From positions 1,335,539 to 1,399,538 of the forward strand of contig MNCI01011128.1 in NCBI GenBank assembly GCA_015680685.1: a stretch of DNA of 64,000 bases, given 5' to 3'. The DNA is from Gnetum montanum. Lineage: Eukaryota; Streptophyta; Gnetopsida; Gnetales; Gnetaceae. A model generated the notes under the pieces. It had not been told where the DNA came from. It saw only the letters and a program-made list of their open reading frames with translations, and searched no databases. Below, in pieces: positions 11,465 to 23,695 of this stretch; positions within the stretch are counted from its first letter, which is position 1; the number at the start of each line of letters is the position of its first letter. Made by a program: the position numbers and the translations under genes.

Positions 11465-12200
11465 TCATTCCCCTATAAGTTCTTGATCTTTAGGTCTAAG
11501 ATACTTGGAAGGATAGAAGTAATGAGTAGAAGAAAGAGTAGTTAAACTATTGAAAAAAAACAATTTGTTGGACATAATATCCATAGGGATTTGGCTAATG
11601 ATAAGGGTATTACTACCTTGATGGTGGCATTCCCTATGACTATGGGATTTGTTACTACTGCTAATCTTGTTAATACTCCTAAGATTAAGGATAAGCCTTA
11701 ATTGGAAAATAATAGTATTAGTAAGATTTCCTATAATGATCTTATGGAAAGGCAATTAACTAAGCATCTACTTTTTCTCAAACTTGAGACATAAAAAATG
11801 TGTCCTAGATTCTTGCAAATATGAAATAGCAAGATGAAAATCCTTTGAATGTGCATATTAGCAAATGTCATATCCATCATCTTCTTCTAAATAGAATTTA
11901 GAATCTCCTTCACTATTGTTGCTGTTTCATTGTATTGGTATTTATCCTTACATGTTTCTTTCTCATTCTTCTTTATTCTATCTTGATTCCTTGCTCTTGC
12001 TTGTGCAATTCATTCCTTCATAATCTTTAAGATGGATGCAAAATTTTCATCCATTGAGTTCCATATTTTTAATCAACATTTGTTGTGATCTCTATGATGG
12101 ATTTTGTAACATTTCATGTTCCTAATCCCTAGTTTATATTTATCTATCTTTTATTAACCTCTTTCTTGATTTCCACCATGTCTTTTGTTATGATGTTTGT
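11465..12200 (-). pseudogene. Gag C-terminal remnant of the TGATGAG-type family
   Basis: The minus-strand peptide contains KSHSHRECHHQGSNTLIISQ, which matches KTHSHGRCHQQSSNTLIANL in the element at 30.2 kb and the equivalent stretch of the 43.8 kb element. The adjacent CHIHHLLL-type stretch near 11,860 also has a counterpart near 30,470. It is heavily decayed. The RNase H remnant at 10.5-10.9 kb directly downstream implies that protease and RT have been deleted. Confidence 0.6.
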
Positions 12201-13424
12201 ATTTATTAAGAATTTGATCTCATAACCTTTACATAAATATCTTGATTATGCCTTATATTTTTATAAATTATATAAATTAAGAATTATTTTTATAATTATT
12301 CTTGGTTTAATTATTAATTTTAAAAACTTCTACTATCTTTTTACAAAATATGAATTTATTCATCTTTTTGCAATTATATTTGGAAATTACTAATTTCTTG
12401 ATATTTTCTTTATAATAACATGTTGTTAAGATGATGGTACATGCTATGAATTGGTAAATTGATATTTTTGGAAAATACTATCTTTTTCTAAAAGCTTAAG
12501 ATTTTTCTATTTTCTTTACAAGTAAACTTAAATATTCTACTAATTATTGGACATTTGATGGGCTTTTCTACTTATGATGAAAGTTATCAATTAAATGTAT
12601 TATTGTGAAATATTATTTCTATATTAGATTGGAAACCCTAGGATTGTGTATAAAGCTAAGATTGTGTAATACCTTTTTAGGCTTTACAACAGTACCTCTC
12701 ATTGATGATTCCTAATATTGCTTTTGTGCTTCAATAGATCTACTCTTGTGTAGTGAAGGTCTTCCAAACTTATGAAGGTAGAGAAACTAATTTCAAGATT
12801 TACCACCTTGTTATGATCTTAATGTGTTATCTGTCTTTATAATTTCATGTACATACAACTCTTTATGTAGATATAACTCTTATAACATTCATGTTGTAAT
12901 CTTAGTATTGTGCTTTGCTTACTTTTGGTTTTCCTTGTGTTTTCTAATGCATCTTTAATGGCATTTCTCACCATGACAACTTATGTTGTGTTTATTACAA
13001 CTCATGATGAAGACATCATCAGAAATCATGACTTGTGGTGAGGTCATGGTCAACTAAACCATAATTTGTGGTATCTCACATAAATGAAACCAAAGCCATG
13101 GTGTACATTTCTAGAGTTGTGGTGTTCACCATGACACATGGGGAGGCTATGGTCTAGACCACAAATTAATCATAGATTGTGGTAAGTTAAAAAATAAGAA
13201 ACAAAGAGTTATATGTGTTTTGGTAGCATTATGATCTTCACCACAACCTGACTATGAGTTGTAAACTACTAAAAATGGGTTATGGTCAACTTGTAGTCTC
13301 CAACTTTTATTTGTTTTATGTTGTTTTTGCATTCCTTAGATCATTCATGGCCTCTAATATCTCAATCCATGTATTTTCTAGCATTTTGACCTCTCAATTA
13401 TGGATTTAATAAGATCAAATAGTA
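12201..13424. other. AT-rich region without supportable gene
   Basis: No open frame with recognisable content. Between about 12,960 and 13,300 the words ttgtggt, catgac and their complements recur at irregular intervals (for example 13,010-13,060 and 13,110-13,190). This resembles the word arrays at the ends of LTRs elsewhere in the window. Confidence 0.45.
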
Positions 13425-13690
13425 AGCATTGTGAGGGGTCTAGGTTGGCATCTACGTACACTCCACTCAAATAAAGATGTCGTACAATTATTAGTCACCA
13501 CATTGCTAACATTTACAACTATATCTAAAATCACAAAAAAAATTTACAATAGTTTAGTTACTACTTAATCGAAAAGGGAAGTTTGAAACAATGGTGGGAT
13601 TATATTTATAGGAATGACCTCAACCTACAACATCGTATCTATGACATTGTATAATGATCTATAATATTGTATTTATGAGAATAGATATGG
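13425..13690 (-). repeat. LTR fragment, minus orientation
   Basis: The stretch cactcaaataaagatgtcg followed by tacaattatta (about 13,470-13,505) matches the polyadenylation-signal part of the LTRs at 26.1, 32.7 and 63.6 kb. It is followed by a gatatcgt/catcgtatctatgacat-like word stretch at 13,630-13,690, as in those LTRs. Neither end is preserved. Confidence 0.55.
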
Positions 13691-16299
13691 AAGGCTAGGC
13701 TTCTAATTAAGAATAGAATGAAGTGAGAAGCGAAATAAAAGAGGGATCCATGGTCAAGTTTTTGGTGCCCAACGAAGTCTACTAAGCAATCAACAAAGCT
13801 GGCTCTTGCTAATTCATTGAAAGATTTATAGGATTAACACTATTAGTAGTATTAGTGTAGTTACTTGCATCATCAATGATATCAATTAGAACCATTTGTG
13901 TGTCATATGCTACTAGAGAAGAAAAGGCAATATGATTGTAGATGTACTAGTGCATGCTAGTATCCATGTAGTGGAAGGTTATATTTGTGAATTATTATTA
14001 AAGGGTGAGTTTGGGGAATGATGGACTGTGAGACCTCTTAAATGTTGGAGAAATCACCATCATGGTTAATAGTGTAGGTGTTTCTATGGTCAAGAAGAAA
14101 AAAACTACTACAGTTAATGGTAAAGGCATTGTCATAGTATGTGTGTTGTTGGGATCCAATCTAACAGGGTGAGTGCTTGTGCATTTTGTAGTGTGATGTT
14201 TTGCAAGGTTGTAAATAGATGAGCCCTAGTTTGTTATGCATAGAGTTTCATTGATTTGGTTTAGGAGGTGCTATTTTTATATGGGTATGTAGCTATGGAG
14301 TGTAGTACCAATTGTAGATTTTTGTCAATAATATTGATGTTCAGGAAACCTTGTTCTCAAGCTAGGATCTTGACAAGACCCTCATGTTCAAAATTGGCAA
14401 GTTGTTAGTAGTGGCATGTTGAATGATGTGGTTGATTATATCATGGAAGAAAAGGGATAGATTTAAGGATGGGGCAACAAAAAGGCTCCACAATATGTAG
14501 GTATTATTATCAATGAGCCAATCCATGTGTTAAACAAAACATCAATTTAAAACTAACATTACCTACTATCTTCCAAGAATCCTACATGGCATAGTAGTAG
14601 CCATACTTCTAAATCATAGGCTATTTTCTAGCATCAAAGAATCTCCTCACAATCTTGGCATTAGTGGGCATGCCTTTGAATAGTGGACAACCTATAATTA
14701 AGAGGCCTATAACCCAAGTAATGCTAGATGGTGCCACATGCATTCAATGATATGCTACTGAGAATAAATTGCCATCCCAATTATAGATCACTATCACAAC
14801 AATGGTGAACATGATGGTGGAGAAAGTTGTAAAGACAGGTAGGCCAGTTAACAAAGTTATGTATGTTAGGCCACCTAAGTAATATCAACTAGTAATATAT
14901 TTTGGAAAGGTTTTAGACATGACTTTATGTGTTGGATCAGCATATCTTTGTAGAATGTTGTCACCTAGTAATATCTAATAACATATTTTGCAAAGTCTTG
15001 GACATAGCTTTACAGGTCAAATAATCATATCCATCAAGGATACAACCTAAACCATGTTTTAACTTAAATTTAAACAAAAAAGAAAGAAAGGTGCTTGATT
15101 TCAAACTCTAGCTTTTTATAAAAAATTAAGGTTATTTCTAAAGTTAACAATGCAAGGAAGCTTGGTAGATTGTTAAAACTGGTGTTTAAATAGTTAGCAA
15201 ACATGTTGGATCAGCATATTTCAAGAATCATGATAAATTGGCAAGTTAGACTGAGTTATAATTAAAAAGGGAAAAAATGATACCTAATTCTATTAATTTT
15301 TTCCAAAAAAATAAGGTTCATTATAAAAGTGGTGCTGAGTCAACTTGGATCAGCAAAATTTCTAATTTTGCGAGTAATTGATAAATTGGTGATTTATCAC
15401 AGAGTTAAAAACTATACTTAAAACATTTTGAAATCTAAAACCCAATTTCAGCTGAAACAAATCATGGCTACTCAGAATGATAAGAATGGTCAAGGTAATC
15501 CTACCCAGCAATTCAGTATTGAATATGGTCAACCATTTCATTTCAGAGGAAATTAATTAGAATCTTCAAACTAAGCCACCTGGACCATGTATGGGAGCTC
15601 AAATAGTGGTAAGAATCCCAGATGCAGCCAACGGATTGTGCCTGTATGGAGTTTAAAAATTAATCTAAATAATTACTTATTTTGTTTTGTTATTAGAATT
15701 CAAAAATTAACGGAATCAGGCTCTTTTAAATGACGATATCAAGAGGTAGACAAGGAAGAGGAAAATCAAAGAAAAACAGTATCTTGAGATCTTTGTAAAA
15801 CATTACCGAAACAAATTTGCAGAATAAAAGACCATCTTGAATCCTTAAAAAAACCAGGATGATTCAACTTAGAAAAATATTAATAGTAAAGTAAAGCATA
15901 TATATGAAAGTAATAGGATTTCTACTGTGAAAAAAACAAAACTTTATTGCACTCTCTTAGATTTTTTTAAATTTAATTTTTTTATTTTATCATGCAGTTC
16001 AAGGACCATAATACAACCCTTGAACAGAGATGGATTTTAAAATTCATCTTATTTTTAAATTTTTAGATTTAGTTTGTTATTTTCTGATATGATCGATGTG
16101 AAATAAGTAGAAGAAATAGATAATCGTTGGTTTAATTTACCATTTTTAAAAGTAATAATATTTTTTAATTATCACTTAAAGACTGTTAGAAAGTGTTATG
16201 TAACGCTATAAATGCATACAGCTCGTCTCTTTTACTTTCAATAGTGCTTGGATTTACTTAAATAGTGTATTTTTCAGGATATGCACTGTTGCAAGAAAC
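13691..16299. other. No supportable gene; contains diverged duplications
   Basis: Two small duplications are visible. About 14,870-14,945 and 14,962-15,030 share an acctaagtaatatc/acctagtaatatc start and a ttttagacatgactttat-like middle. About 15,110-15,255 and 15,295-15,410 share an aataaggtt start, ttggatcagca and gataaattgg. Near 15,473 a short frame MATQNDKNGQGNPTQQFSIE precedes a stretch (15,590-15,650) resembling part of the GATA gene at 17,758-17,815. Confidence 0.5.
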
Positions 16300-19052
16300 T
16301 TTGAAAATAATGACTTACTTTGTCGGAGCTTGGAACAATGATCCAATTTATTCGGATGATTAGCTAATGCGCATGGAGGGTTATGGATATCCTGACAATA
16401 ATGTGGTGGATGCAGAATAGACGCAGAAAGGGTCCTCTACTTATTGCACATTTGAAACTACGTAACCTTGTGTTAAAGATTTACTTTACATTTACAGTAG
16501 CACTGTCAGTTTTCTTCCTGGAAATCAGGTAGTTGCTGTATCAATGTTAGAAGCCAAAAATAGCAACTTCGCAAGGATCAGACCCCGGCAATGATAGTGC
16601 AGCGATAATTGTATTTAAAGAATTATAACATCACTTAATTACATTATTATCCTCCAATTTCATTTGTAATCTGGGAAAGCTTGGCAGAAAAAATTATTCT
16701 CGCCATTGCGCTGAGATTCGGAGAATCGTTGAGCAGAGGCCTTATTTTAAGGTTCACGACTGCCTTGGATTCCCCCTTGTCTTTTTGTTTTGTGGCTTTT
16801 ACTCAGGATTTTTTAATCTTCTGTGATCTGTAATCTGTTCAATACTTTGATTTGAATTAGAATCCAGAATATTTTTTTGCTCTGGTTATTTAGTGTGATC
16901 CCACAATTACCATCTTGGAGGGTTTATTTTGGTTTTGGGCAGCATCGATGGGACAGTTTGCGATTGGTCATTTTTTCTGTGGATGAGGAGGAGACCCTAT
17001 TATTAATGTTTTCAAGTCGTAGGTGTTTGATACGAAATATATACACACGCCTGCATTTGCAGAATGTAAACCTCAGGAAAAGTTGAGAGTTGTAGAGTTT
17101 CTGTGCGTTTCTTGCATTTTTGTTTGGGTCTGAATTGTAGAGTTGTGGAAGAAAATTTCATGAGTACATAGAATCATCTTTAATTCGGTGGCATTGCAAG
17201 AGTTGTTGGTTGCAGACCTGTACCAAGGACTGAAGGGAATATAGTTAGTGCACAGTATTCTTTTCATTAGCTATCCTGTTTTTTGGTCAGTTTGTTTGTT
17301 TGTTTTGTGTGTCCTTTTGTTTTTTTTTTTTTCCCAATGGCACTATTTACACTTAAGCACAACATCTGGTTGTTGTGTTTCCCAGTTTAAGAATAGATTC
17401 AACACTACAGATGGTTCCAACTCCACTGCAGATGCAGAGAGCTTATATACTACACATTTTGGCCACCTGGGTTTGGCTACTGATGATTATCCTCCTCCTG
17501 CTTCTCTTCCTGGTTTGAGGGAACTTGATGTTCTGAGATGCCTTGATGATGACATTGACAGCACCTGCTTCCATGGAAATTCTATTTCTCTTCCTGGTTT
17601 AAGGGAACTTAACCTCCTGAGATGCCTTGATGATGACATTCACAGCGGCTGCTTCCATGGAAACTCCGATACCTCAACTTCTTCTGTCCATTGCACTCTG
17701 TCCATTGCCCTTCCTAGTTTTTCATCTTCTCCTTCTTCTTCTTCAGTTTCAGCGTCGTATGGGAGCTCAAATAGTACCAAAAAGGCCGGACACAGCCTCA
17801 TGGTTATGCCTCTATGGCATGACAGGATTAGCGCCTCCTCCATTTCAGTTTCAGAGACTCAACCCACAACAATGCCTGCATTTGCCAGCCTTGGAGCTGG
17901 TGGCCTCAATCTTAGCATGATCAATCGTTCTCACGGTTATATGGCTTGAAAGGTTAAGTTTATATTCATGACTATTCTCATATTCACTGTAATATGTTTA
18001 GCTAGTATTATGAAGAAATCCTAGATCAGGATTATAAACTCAGATCAGTTTAAACTAAGGTTTTTTGTTCGATAACTTTGATTTACAGAACTACTTTTAT
18101 TTCAAATTCATAATGGTTGTTGACCCTTCACGTTGCATTTTAAACTCTTTTGTTTTTTAAACAGAAATTTAGCTCACATCTACTATTAAAAATGTGCCGT
18201 GCTTCTGACTTGGCCATATGCCACCACCGTTACTAGCTGAGGACTTCTAATTGTCCACAGTTTTCTGTAATGTAAACATTTGCGGGCCCACATGGTTTCA
18301 TACAGAACTACGTACTTACACTTTGACAGTGTGGCCACCCAACCACTTCCCGATTGAGTGACCATCGATTCATCCATGACCTTGACAAATATTTTCTGCT
18401 GATCGTGGGTCAAAATTTCCCACTACCTCATTCTTGGATGAATCTGGACTGTATATTCTCACGTTCTTCTGACTCCTTTTCCATGCAGGGGACGTCAACT
18501 CAAGAATTTGCAAAATAAGAATGAAATTCTAATGGATTATCAAACATATGGATTATTCTCTCTCATCTCAGAACTCCAATTAACTCTCTTTCTGTCTTTA
18601 TTGCAGGTAAGGTCTAATACTCTGCCAGAGAAAATGGCAACTGCATACATTGCTGCTGAAATTTTTGGGTTCCAACAACAGCACTAGCAATTCTTGAAAT
18701 CTAAGACAAACACACTTCAACAAATGGATGCATGAAATTGTCTACGCATACGTTCCAGAAAACGTGGGAGAAACAACTCTGCTGCAGCACCTGCATGAAA
18801 ATGCTCAAGATGTCACACCATCATCACTCCCTTATGGAGAAATGGCCCCAATGGAGTGAATGTATGTATGGGCATGTGTCTGCAAAAGCTTTTCTCATCA
18901 TGATTGCTTACCTTTTTACTAACACTTTGTATTGGATTCGTTGTTTGTTGTAGTCTCTTTGCAATGCTTGCGGAATAACGTACAGAAAAGAAGACCGACG
19001 TGATGTTCTGCAATAGGCGGTGGTGGCCGTGGCTTCTAGAAAGGCAGAGTAA
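16300..19052 (+). pseudogene. GATA-type zinc-finger transcription factor, degenerate
   Basis: Seen: the finger is split by a 92-bp intron (GT at 18,862, AG ending 18,953). The spliced peptide reads CSRCHTIITPLWRNGPNG continuing VNSLCNACGITYRKE, that is C-x2-C-x18-C-x2-C with TPLWR-x-GP and LCNACG, the plant GATA finger, which binds WGATAR DNA in the nucleus. A basic stretch (RIRSRKRGR) lies just upstream, encoded near 18,755. In-frame TGA at 18,796-18,798 sits immediately before KCSRC, where family members often have Arg. TAG at 19,014-19,016 follows shortly after the finger, and the frame then runs to TAA at 19,050. Candidate upstream exons: the Ser-rich open frame 17,388-17,949 (preceded by a tttcccag acceptor) and MTYFVGAWNNDPIYSDD at about 16,312. 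The finger is certain; joining the upstream pieces to it is inference. The stops suggest a pseudogene. Confidence 0.75.
17503..17670 (+). repeat. 84-bp in-frame tandem duplication
   Basis: Two adjacent 84-bp copies (17,503-17,586 and 17,587-17,670) each encode 28 residues beginning SLPGLREL and containing LRCLDDDI and CFHGNS. The reading frame is kept in both, and several differences are at third codon positions. This argues that the frame was under selection after the duplication. Confidence 0.9.
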
Positions 19053-20083
19053 TTAACAACTAAGGCATCTTGTGTATGAATGGGTAAGCTTTATTCAAAG
19101 TACAGTTACTACATCGAGTTCATTATATTGATGGAAATCCGTCCTCTTACTGTCCTTTAAATAAAGTTAAAACTTCCTATCGACTGTCTTAGCTGGTATG
19201 CATTTTTGGAACGTCATGGGAATTTGATAAAAGTTCATCCTCAAACAGAATTGCTTGTTTTTATTTTCTATTTTAAACATGATTGTTGATGTACCCTAGC
19301 ATAGCCTCTAGTATCCAATTTACACTACCATATTCTCAAATAAAGTCAAGGGAGTTTCTTGTTTAATAAAGAAATGCATGCCAAAATGTAAAAATGGTAA
19401 TACGAAAATGATGCACACACTATATCTTGAATTTAAGAATATTTTAATGGAATTTTTTTCTTATAGTATAGGCAACTATTAATGTATGAAATTTCTTCTT
19501 TTAGAATAATTAGAAGAATATATAGAATAACTTTCTATGATTTTTCAATCACATTAGCTCTACATTATGAATTGTCACTTAGTTTTAACTTGTCGAATAC
19601 TATTATGGATAAACCAATGGTCAAAACCATTGGTGTATTTTATTTTCCACTTATATTATTGTTAAGTGGATACATTTGAAACAAATAATCCTTCTAAAAT
19701 CGAAAAGTGAAGATAAGCCCTAGAATCAAAGGTTTTAAAATTAGTAGAAGTAAAATATAATACATTGAATGTAATAAAAAATGATGGAATTAAAAAAATA
19801 ATTTAAGGTCAAAACGTCATTTGTTGCAAATGCTTTTGTTAAATATGATCAATCCGTCATAAGAAATACAATGGAGGCATAAATTTTAAGCTTTAATTAA
19901 GGTAAAAGTCTCACAATGTAAAGAGAATAATGGTGTTTTATGTGATACAAAATTGCAATAAAAGTTTAAAAAGTAGTATTAGCAACATAAATTAATGATG
20001 TTCTAAAATGAGATAGATTTCATAATACAAATATGAGATAAAGACTTGGTACATATATGAACATTTCAAATATAAGCAATGAT
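19053..20083. other. AT-rich region without supportable gene
   Basis: Nothing recognisable. The frame at 19,482-19,679 has no family motif and lies in AT-rich sequence. Confidence 0.5.
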
Positions 20084-20270
20084 GTGTTAGCTTAGTTGTA
20101 AGTGTCTTGGCCTAATAACCCAACATCATAGGGTTGATTCCACTAAGCAACATTGAGTTACAAATTTAACAAAACTTTTTCGTATAAGGAATTCCAAAAC
20201 TCTTCAAATAGATCCAAGAAGTCTTAGCCGATGTAAGTAAAAAGTTTTAGTTTTTAAAAAAAATTGCTAA
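20084..20270 (+). repeat. tRNA-derived SINE-like remnant
   Basis: tgttagcttagttgtaagtg (from 20,084) resembles a pol III A box (TRGCNNAGYNGG), and gggttgattcc (20,131-20,141) resembles a B box, about 35 bp downstream. This is the arrangement of tRNA-derived plant SINE heads such as the Au type. There is no intact cloverleaf. The 3' end and target duplication are not resolved. Confidence 0.5.
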
Positions 20271-20719
20271 AGGAGATAGAATAAAATTACATATAGATCA
20301 AGTTTAGCTCTTCATAAAAATCAACTATGAAAGATAATTCATATAGCTAATGCCATATTAGGATAAGGCTAAGATACTTATGATACTGTAATTCTTACTA
20401 ATAAATTAATTACTTGAGACTTTAATGATCTTACAACACTTGTCACTTAGAAGAACATGGCTATGAATGATATTTATAAGAAATGTTATATCCATAATAG
20501 CATATTTGCATAAGTTTTTAGCTTTGATTGTAGTATTCAACCTAGATTGAGATTCTTTGCTTGTACAAAGGATGATATGTAAGAACTATTATATACTTAT
20601 TCCTGTGATTATTAAAAGAGATGTTGGGAACATCAAGCCTACTATTGTACATAACTAGTTTGCTCATCATGCAAGGATAAATATGCTAAAGTATAAGATA
20701 TTAACAATGTCATGCATAT

Positions 20720-21547
20720 TGATGAGTCATGAATTGTTGGCCATGATATCCCACCCATGATATCGTGTACTAAATATCACAGCCTGGACACGATATCGTG
20801 TATGCGATATCATAGCCTGTCTCCTCATCTATAAATAAGAGGCAGGAAGATTTGGTAAAGAAGGTAGTTTTTAGTATTAAGGTAGGGATTTTTTGTTAGT
20901 TTTTCCTCTCAACCCTTTCTCCTAGTGCATGTCCATAGTGTGATGATTGTAATTGTACGACATCCTTATTCAAGTGTGATGTACTTGGACATGCACATGA
21001 CCAAAAATAAAGATCGAGATTACTTCATCATTGTAGCATCCAGTTAGCTTAATTATTTAATTGTTATTGTTATTTATTGCTTTCTTAGTTAATATCTCTC
21101 TACCCTTATCTCCTAGTAACACGAAATGAGTATGACTTAATCACGAGCATTTAAGTGTGACTACTTGGTAACCTAGTAGCGTACCTAGGCCATGACCTTG
21201 TTAATCCCAGTGGTAGTCGTACACAAGTTCCAAGATCTGTACAAATGATTAAGGAGTGGATGCTCATCACACTTAGGCTAGTTTAGACTCTCTCTCTCCT
21301 AGTTTAGTTGATATTATTTCCCATCATCCCTAAGAGTAGCATTAGTGTAGGAACACATCATACACCTCACTCTAGACTAAACCATATGTGAAAAAGCTAA
21401 TACTAGTCTAGGTGGGAAGACAATGAACTATGATCTACGAGTAACTGTCTGGATACCACAATTAGTTTGTCTGTGGAGTTTGATTGGATCGTGTGTGAAA
21501 TGCTCATATTCATATGGTTGAGTGTTGGGGTACCTCGCCACTCATCA
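20720..21547 (+). mobile_element. Solo LTR with 5-bp target duplication
   Basis: The element starts TGATGAG and ends CTCATCA. It is flanked by the identical pentamer catat at 20,715-20,719 and 21,548-21,552. Inside are gatatcgtg words (20,745-20,815), TATAAATAAGAGGC at 20,830, and an aataaag signal near 21,007. No interior or second LTR adjoins it, so it is the product of LTR-LTR recombination. It is in the same superfamily as the LTRs at 40.7, 47.2 and 63.1 kb. Confidence 0.92.
20830..20843 (+). promoter_or_regulatory. LTR TATA box
   Basis: TATAAATAAGAGGC is shared with the LTR near 40,740 and, on the minus strand, the LTR at 63,745. It lies directly downstream of the gatatcg word array, where an LTR core promoter is expected. 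Confidence 0.7.
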
Positions 21548-22128
21548 CATATTTGTTTCAAGATTTGGGGATACATTATAGATCAAGGATGGGACCAGAA
21601 ATATTTTGATTCTCTCTAGATATTAAGCTACCATGGAAAATAAAGAAAATGAGTGTTTTCTATTGTAGGTGGATGAACCTTTCATTTTAATATAAAATTA
21701 AAGATAAAACATAACATAGTGAAGATTAAATATTAAATGGAATGGGTCCTTATGTTTGTTGAGCTTCATGAATAAAGTAAATCATTATTTTACCATCTGC
21801 TTATTTGGTAAGACTATAAGTTAGATTTGCATATCATTTGGCTACTCTGTAAGTCCTTGATATTAGGGTATCATAGATTGTATGTTCTTCAATAATTCAT
21901 CCACTTACATGGATTGCTAATTTTGAATTGCAAAACTTGATTCACCTTTGTACTAAACTTAAAAACCTAATGGAGTCTAGTTAGAGGTATGGAAATTAAG
22001 TTGCAACTAAATCATAGAACCTAATTTAGTATTGTAGTTTACTTAGGATTGCAAAAATTATCCTAATCATGACTATCAATAATTAAGTAATCAAAAAATA
22101 TTTACTTAGCAAGACACACTTATCTCCA
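21548..22128. other. No supportable gene
   Basis: AT-rich flank of the solo LTR. No motif or repeat was recognised. Confidence 0.5.
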
Positions 22129-22852
22129 TGTTGGTGACTATTTAGAACCACCAATGTTGGTCCTCCTTCTAGTGATGAGAATCACAAGGATGAGGATTCT
22201 TTCAAACTTGATTTTATGTGTTTTTTGGTCTCTAGAAACACCAAGGCCTAGATACATCCAAATAAACTTAGTGGTTGTCAAGAAAAACTATGTGTAATTG
22301 CTAGTGAAAATAATGAAATAGCTAGTCTAGTACACTAAATTGCAACTAGATATTATGATAGAAGTTTAGCTAACTTTGCCTTAAACTATGATTGATTAAA
22401 ATCTCCTATTATGTCAAAGATACTTAGTCTCTACAGTCTTAATTGTACATTAGGTAAAATAAAAAAACTTTTGTGAAAATGCTTAAGCACAATTCTTCAA
22501 AAATCTATTTCTAGTTTTTTCAAAGAAAACATTCCATGAGAAAAATAAAAATAGAGCATGAATCAATGGATTTAAGAAAAGAAGAAAAATCATGTTTGTG
22601 TAAAATCTTAAACATTTAAGAGAGGTAAATTAAACATGAGGAAATACTTTGGAAGTAAAGTTATTTCAAGTTAGCCTAAGATATTAGAAATTATTAAGAC
22701 CCTTTAGATTCAAACAAGAAATTTCTTCAAACACACTAATATTAAACTACTCAAAATGCTTTTTAAAGGGAAAACACAAATTTTTATATGGCTAGTTAAT
22801 AGATGTCAAGAATTGCAAAAACTAGAGCTATTAGAGCAATCAAACAATCCCA
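22129..22852 (-). repeat. Left (3') LTR of the outer Gypsy element
   Basis: 724 bp, TGTTGG...CCCA. Positions 22,129-22,335 align with 25,316-25,511, and 22,336-22,852 align with 33,103-33,625. Shared words include ccaaggcctagatac, gtggttgtcaagaaaa and agctaactttgccttaaact. It carries no insertion and is therefore the empty-site version of the split right LTR. A purine-rich tract on the minus strand (caaaaggaaa) adjoins its inner edge. Confidence 0.85.
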
Positions 22853-23219
22853 AGATTTCCTTTTGAGTCATTACATCAAGTCTAAAATTCTTCAAGTCAT
22901 TGTAAGAGTAAGAAAAATTTCCAAAATTATTTCTCAACAAAGATAAGAAATTCTATCTTAAAACTGAAGTTTCTCTCTTTGTGATATTTAACATCTCTGG
23001 TTTTTTAGTAGATCCAAGCTTTACTACTTCATAAGCTCAATCATCAGGATTCGGTATATCTTTTTCTTTAAGGAACCAGACTTGTATTATGATTAATTAT
23101 TTCTATAGGAATAAAATTTGATTTAAATTTTGACATGGCTATCATTTTAGGCATGATTTTATTCTTAAATTCCTCTTTATTTTTCAAGAACCTGAGCAAC
23201 TATTCGTCACTTTTGAACA

Positions 23220-23695
23220 CTAGAAAGTGTTTTGTGTTATTTCGAATTAAAGGGTGATGTTCATTCTCAATTACTACTCCTTCATATTTTTCTATCCTCT
23301 TTGAATCTTTTGCTAAGGCTACCATTGCTAATTCTTCTACTAGGTGATTATCTCCTTTACATAGATGTTCTATTTCATAATGATGGAACTAATGTAGCAA
23401 TTTATTGACAACCTATTTATATGGCCATAAGAATGAGCTTTTTACCACATACTTGCCCTTAATTTGTTCACAAATGAGGCTCAAGTCTCCTTTCACTATG
23501 ATATCACTATTTCTATTTTCCAAAGCTATGTTGATCCCAATGCATAGAGCTTCATATTCCACTTTGTCATTGGTGTAAGGAGAACATAAATGCATAGCTT
23601 TTAAAATATTTGGAGAATTATTTTTCAATAATACTACCTTAGCTCCTATGCCCTTAGAATTAGAAGAATCATCAAAATATAACTACCACTTGCTT
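23220..23695 (-). pseudogene. Gypsy RNase H domain
   Basis: The minus-strand peptide starts YFDDSSNSKGIGAKVVLL, followed by YTNDKVEYEALCIGINIALE, then DIIVKGDLSLICEQIKGKYV, and ends with HLVEELAMVALAKDSKRIE. This is the RNase H fold with the first Asp (FDDSS), the Glu of the YEAL helix and the Asp of VKGDLSL present. In-frame stops occur near 23,410 and 23,385. RNase H removes the RNA strand during reverse transcription. The relation to the adjacent protease shows that the RT domain is missing. Confidence 0.85.
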
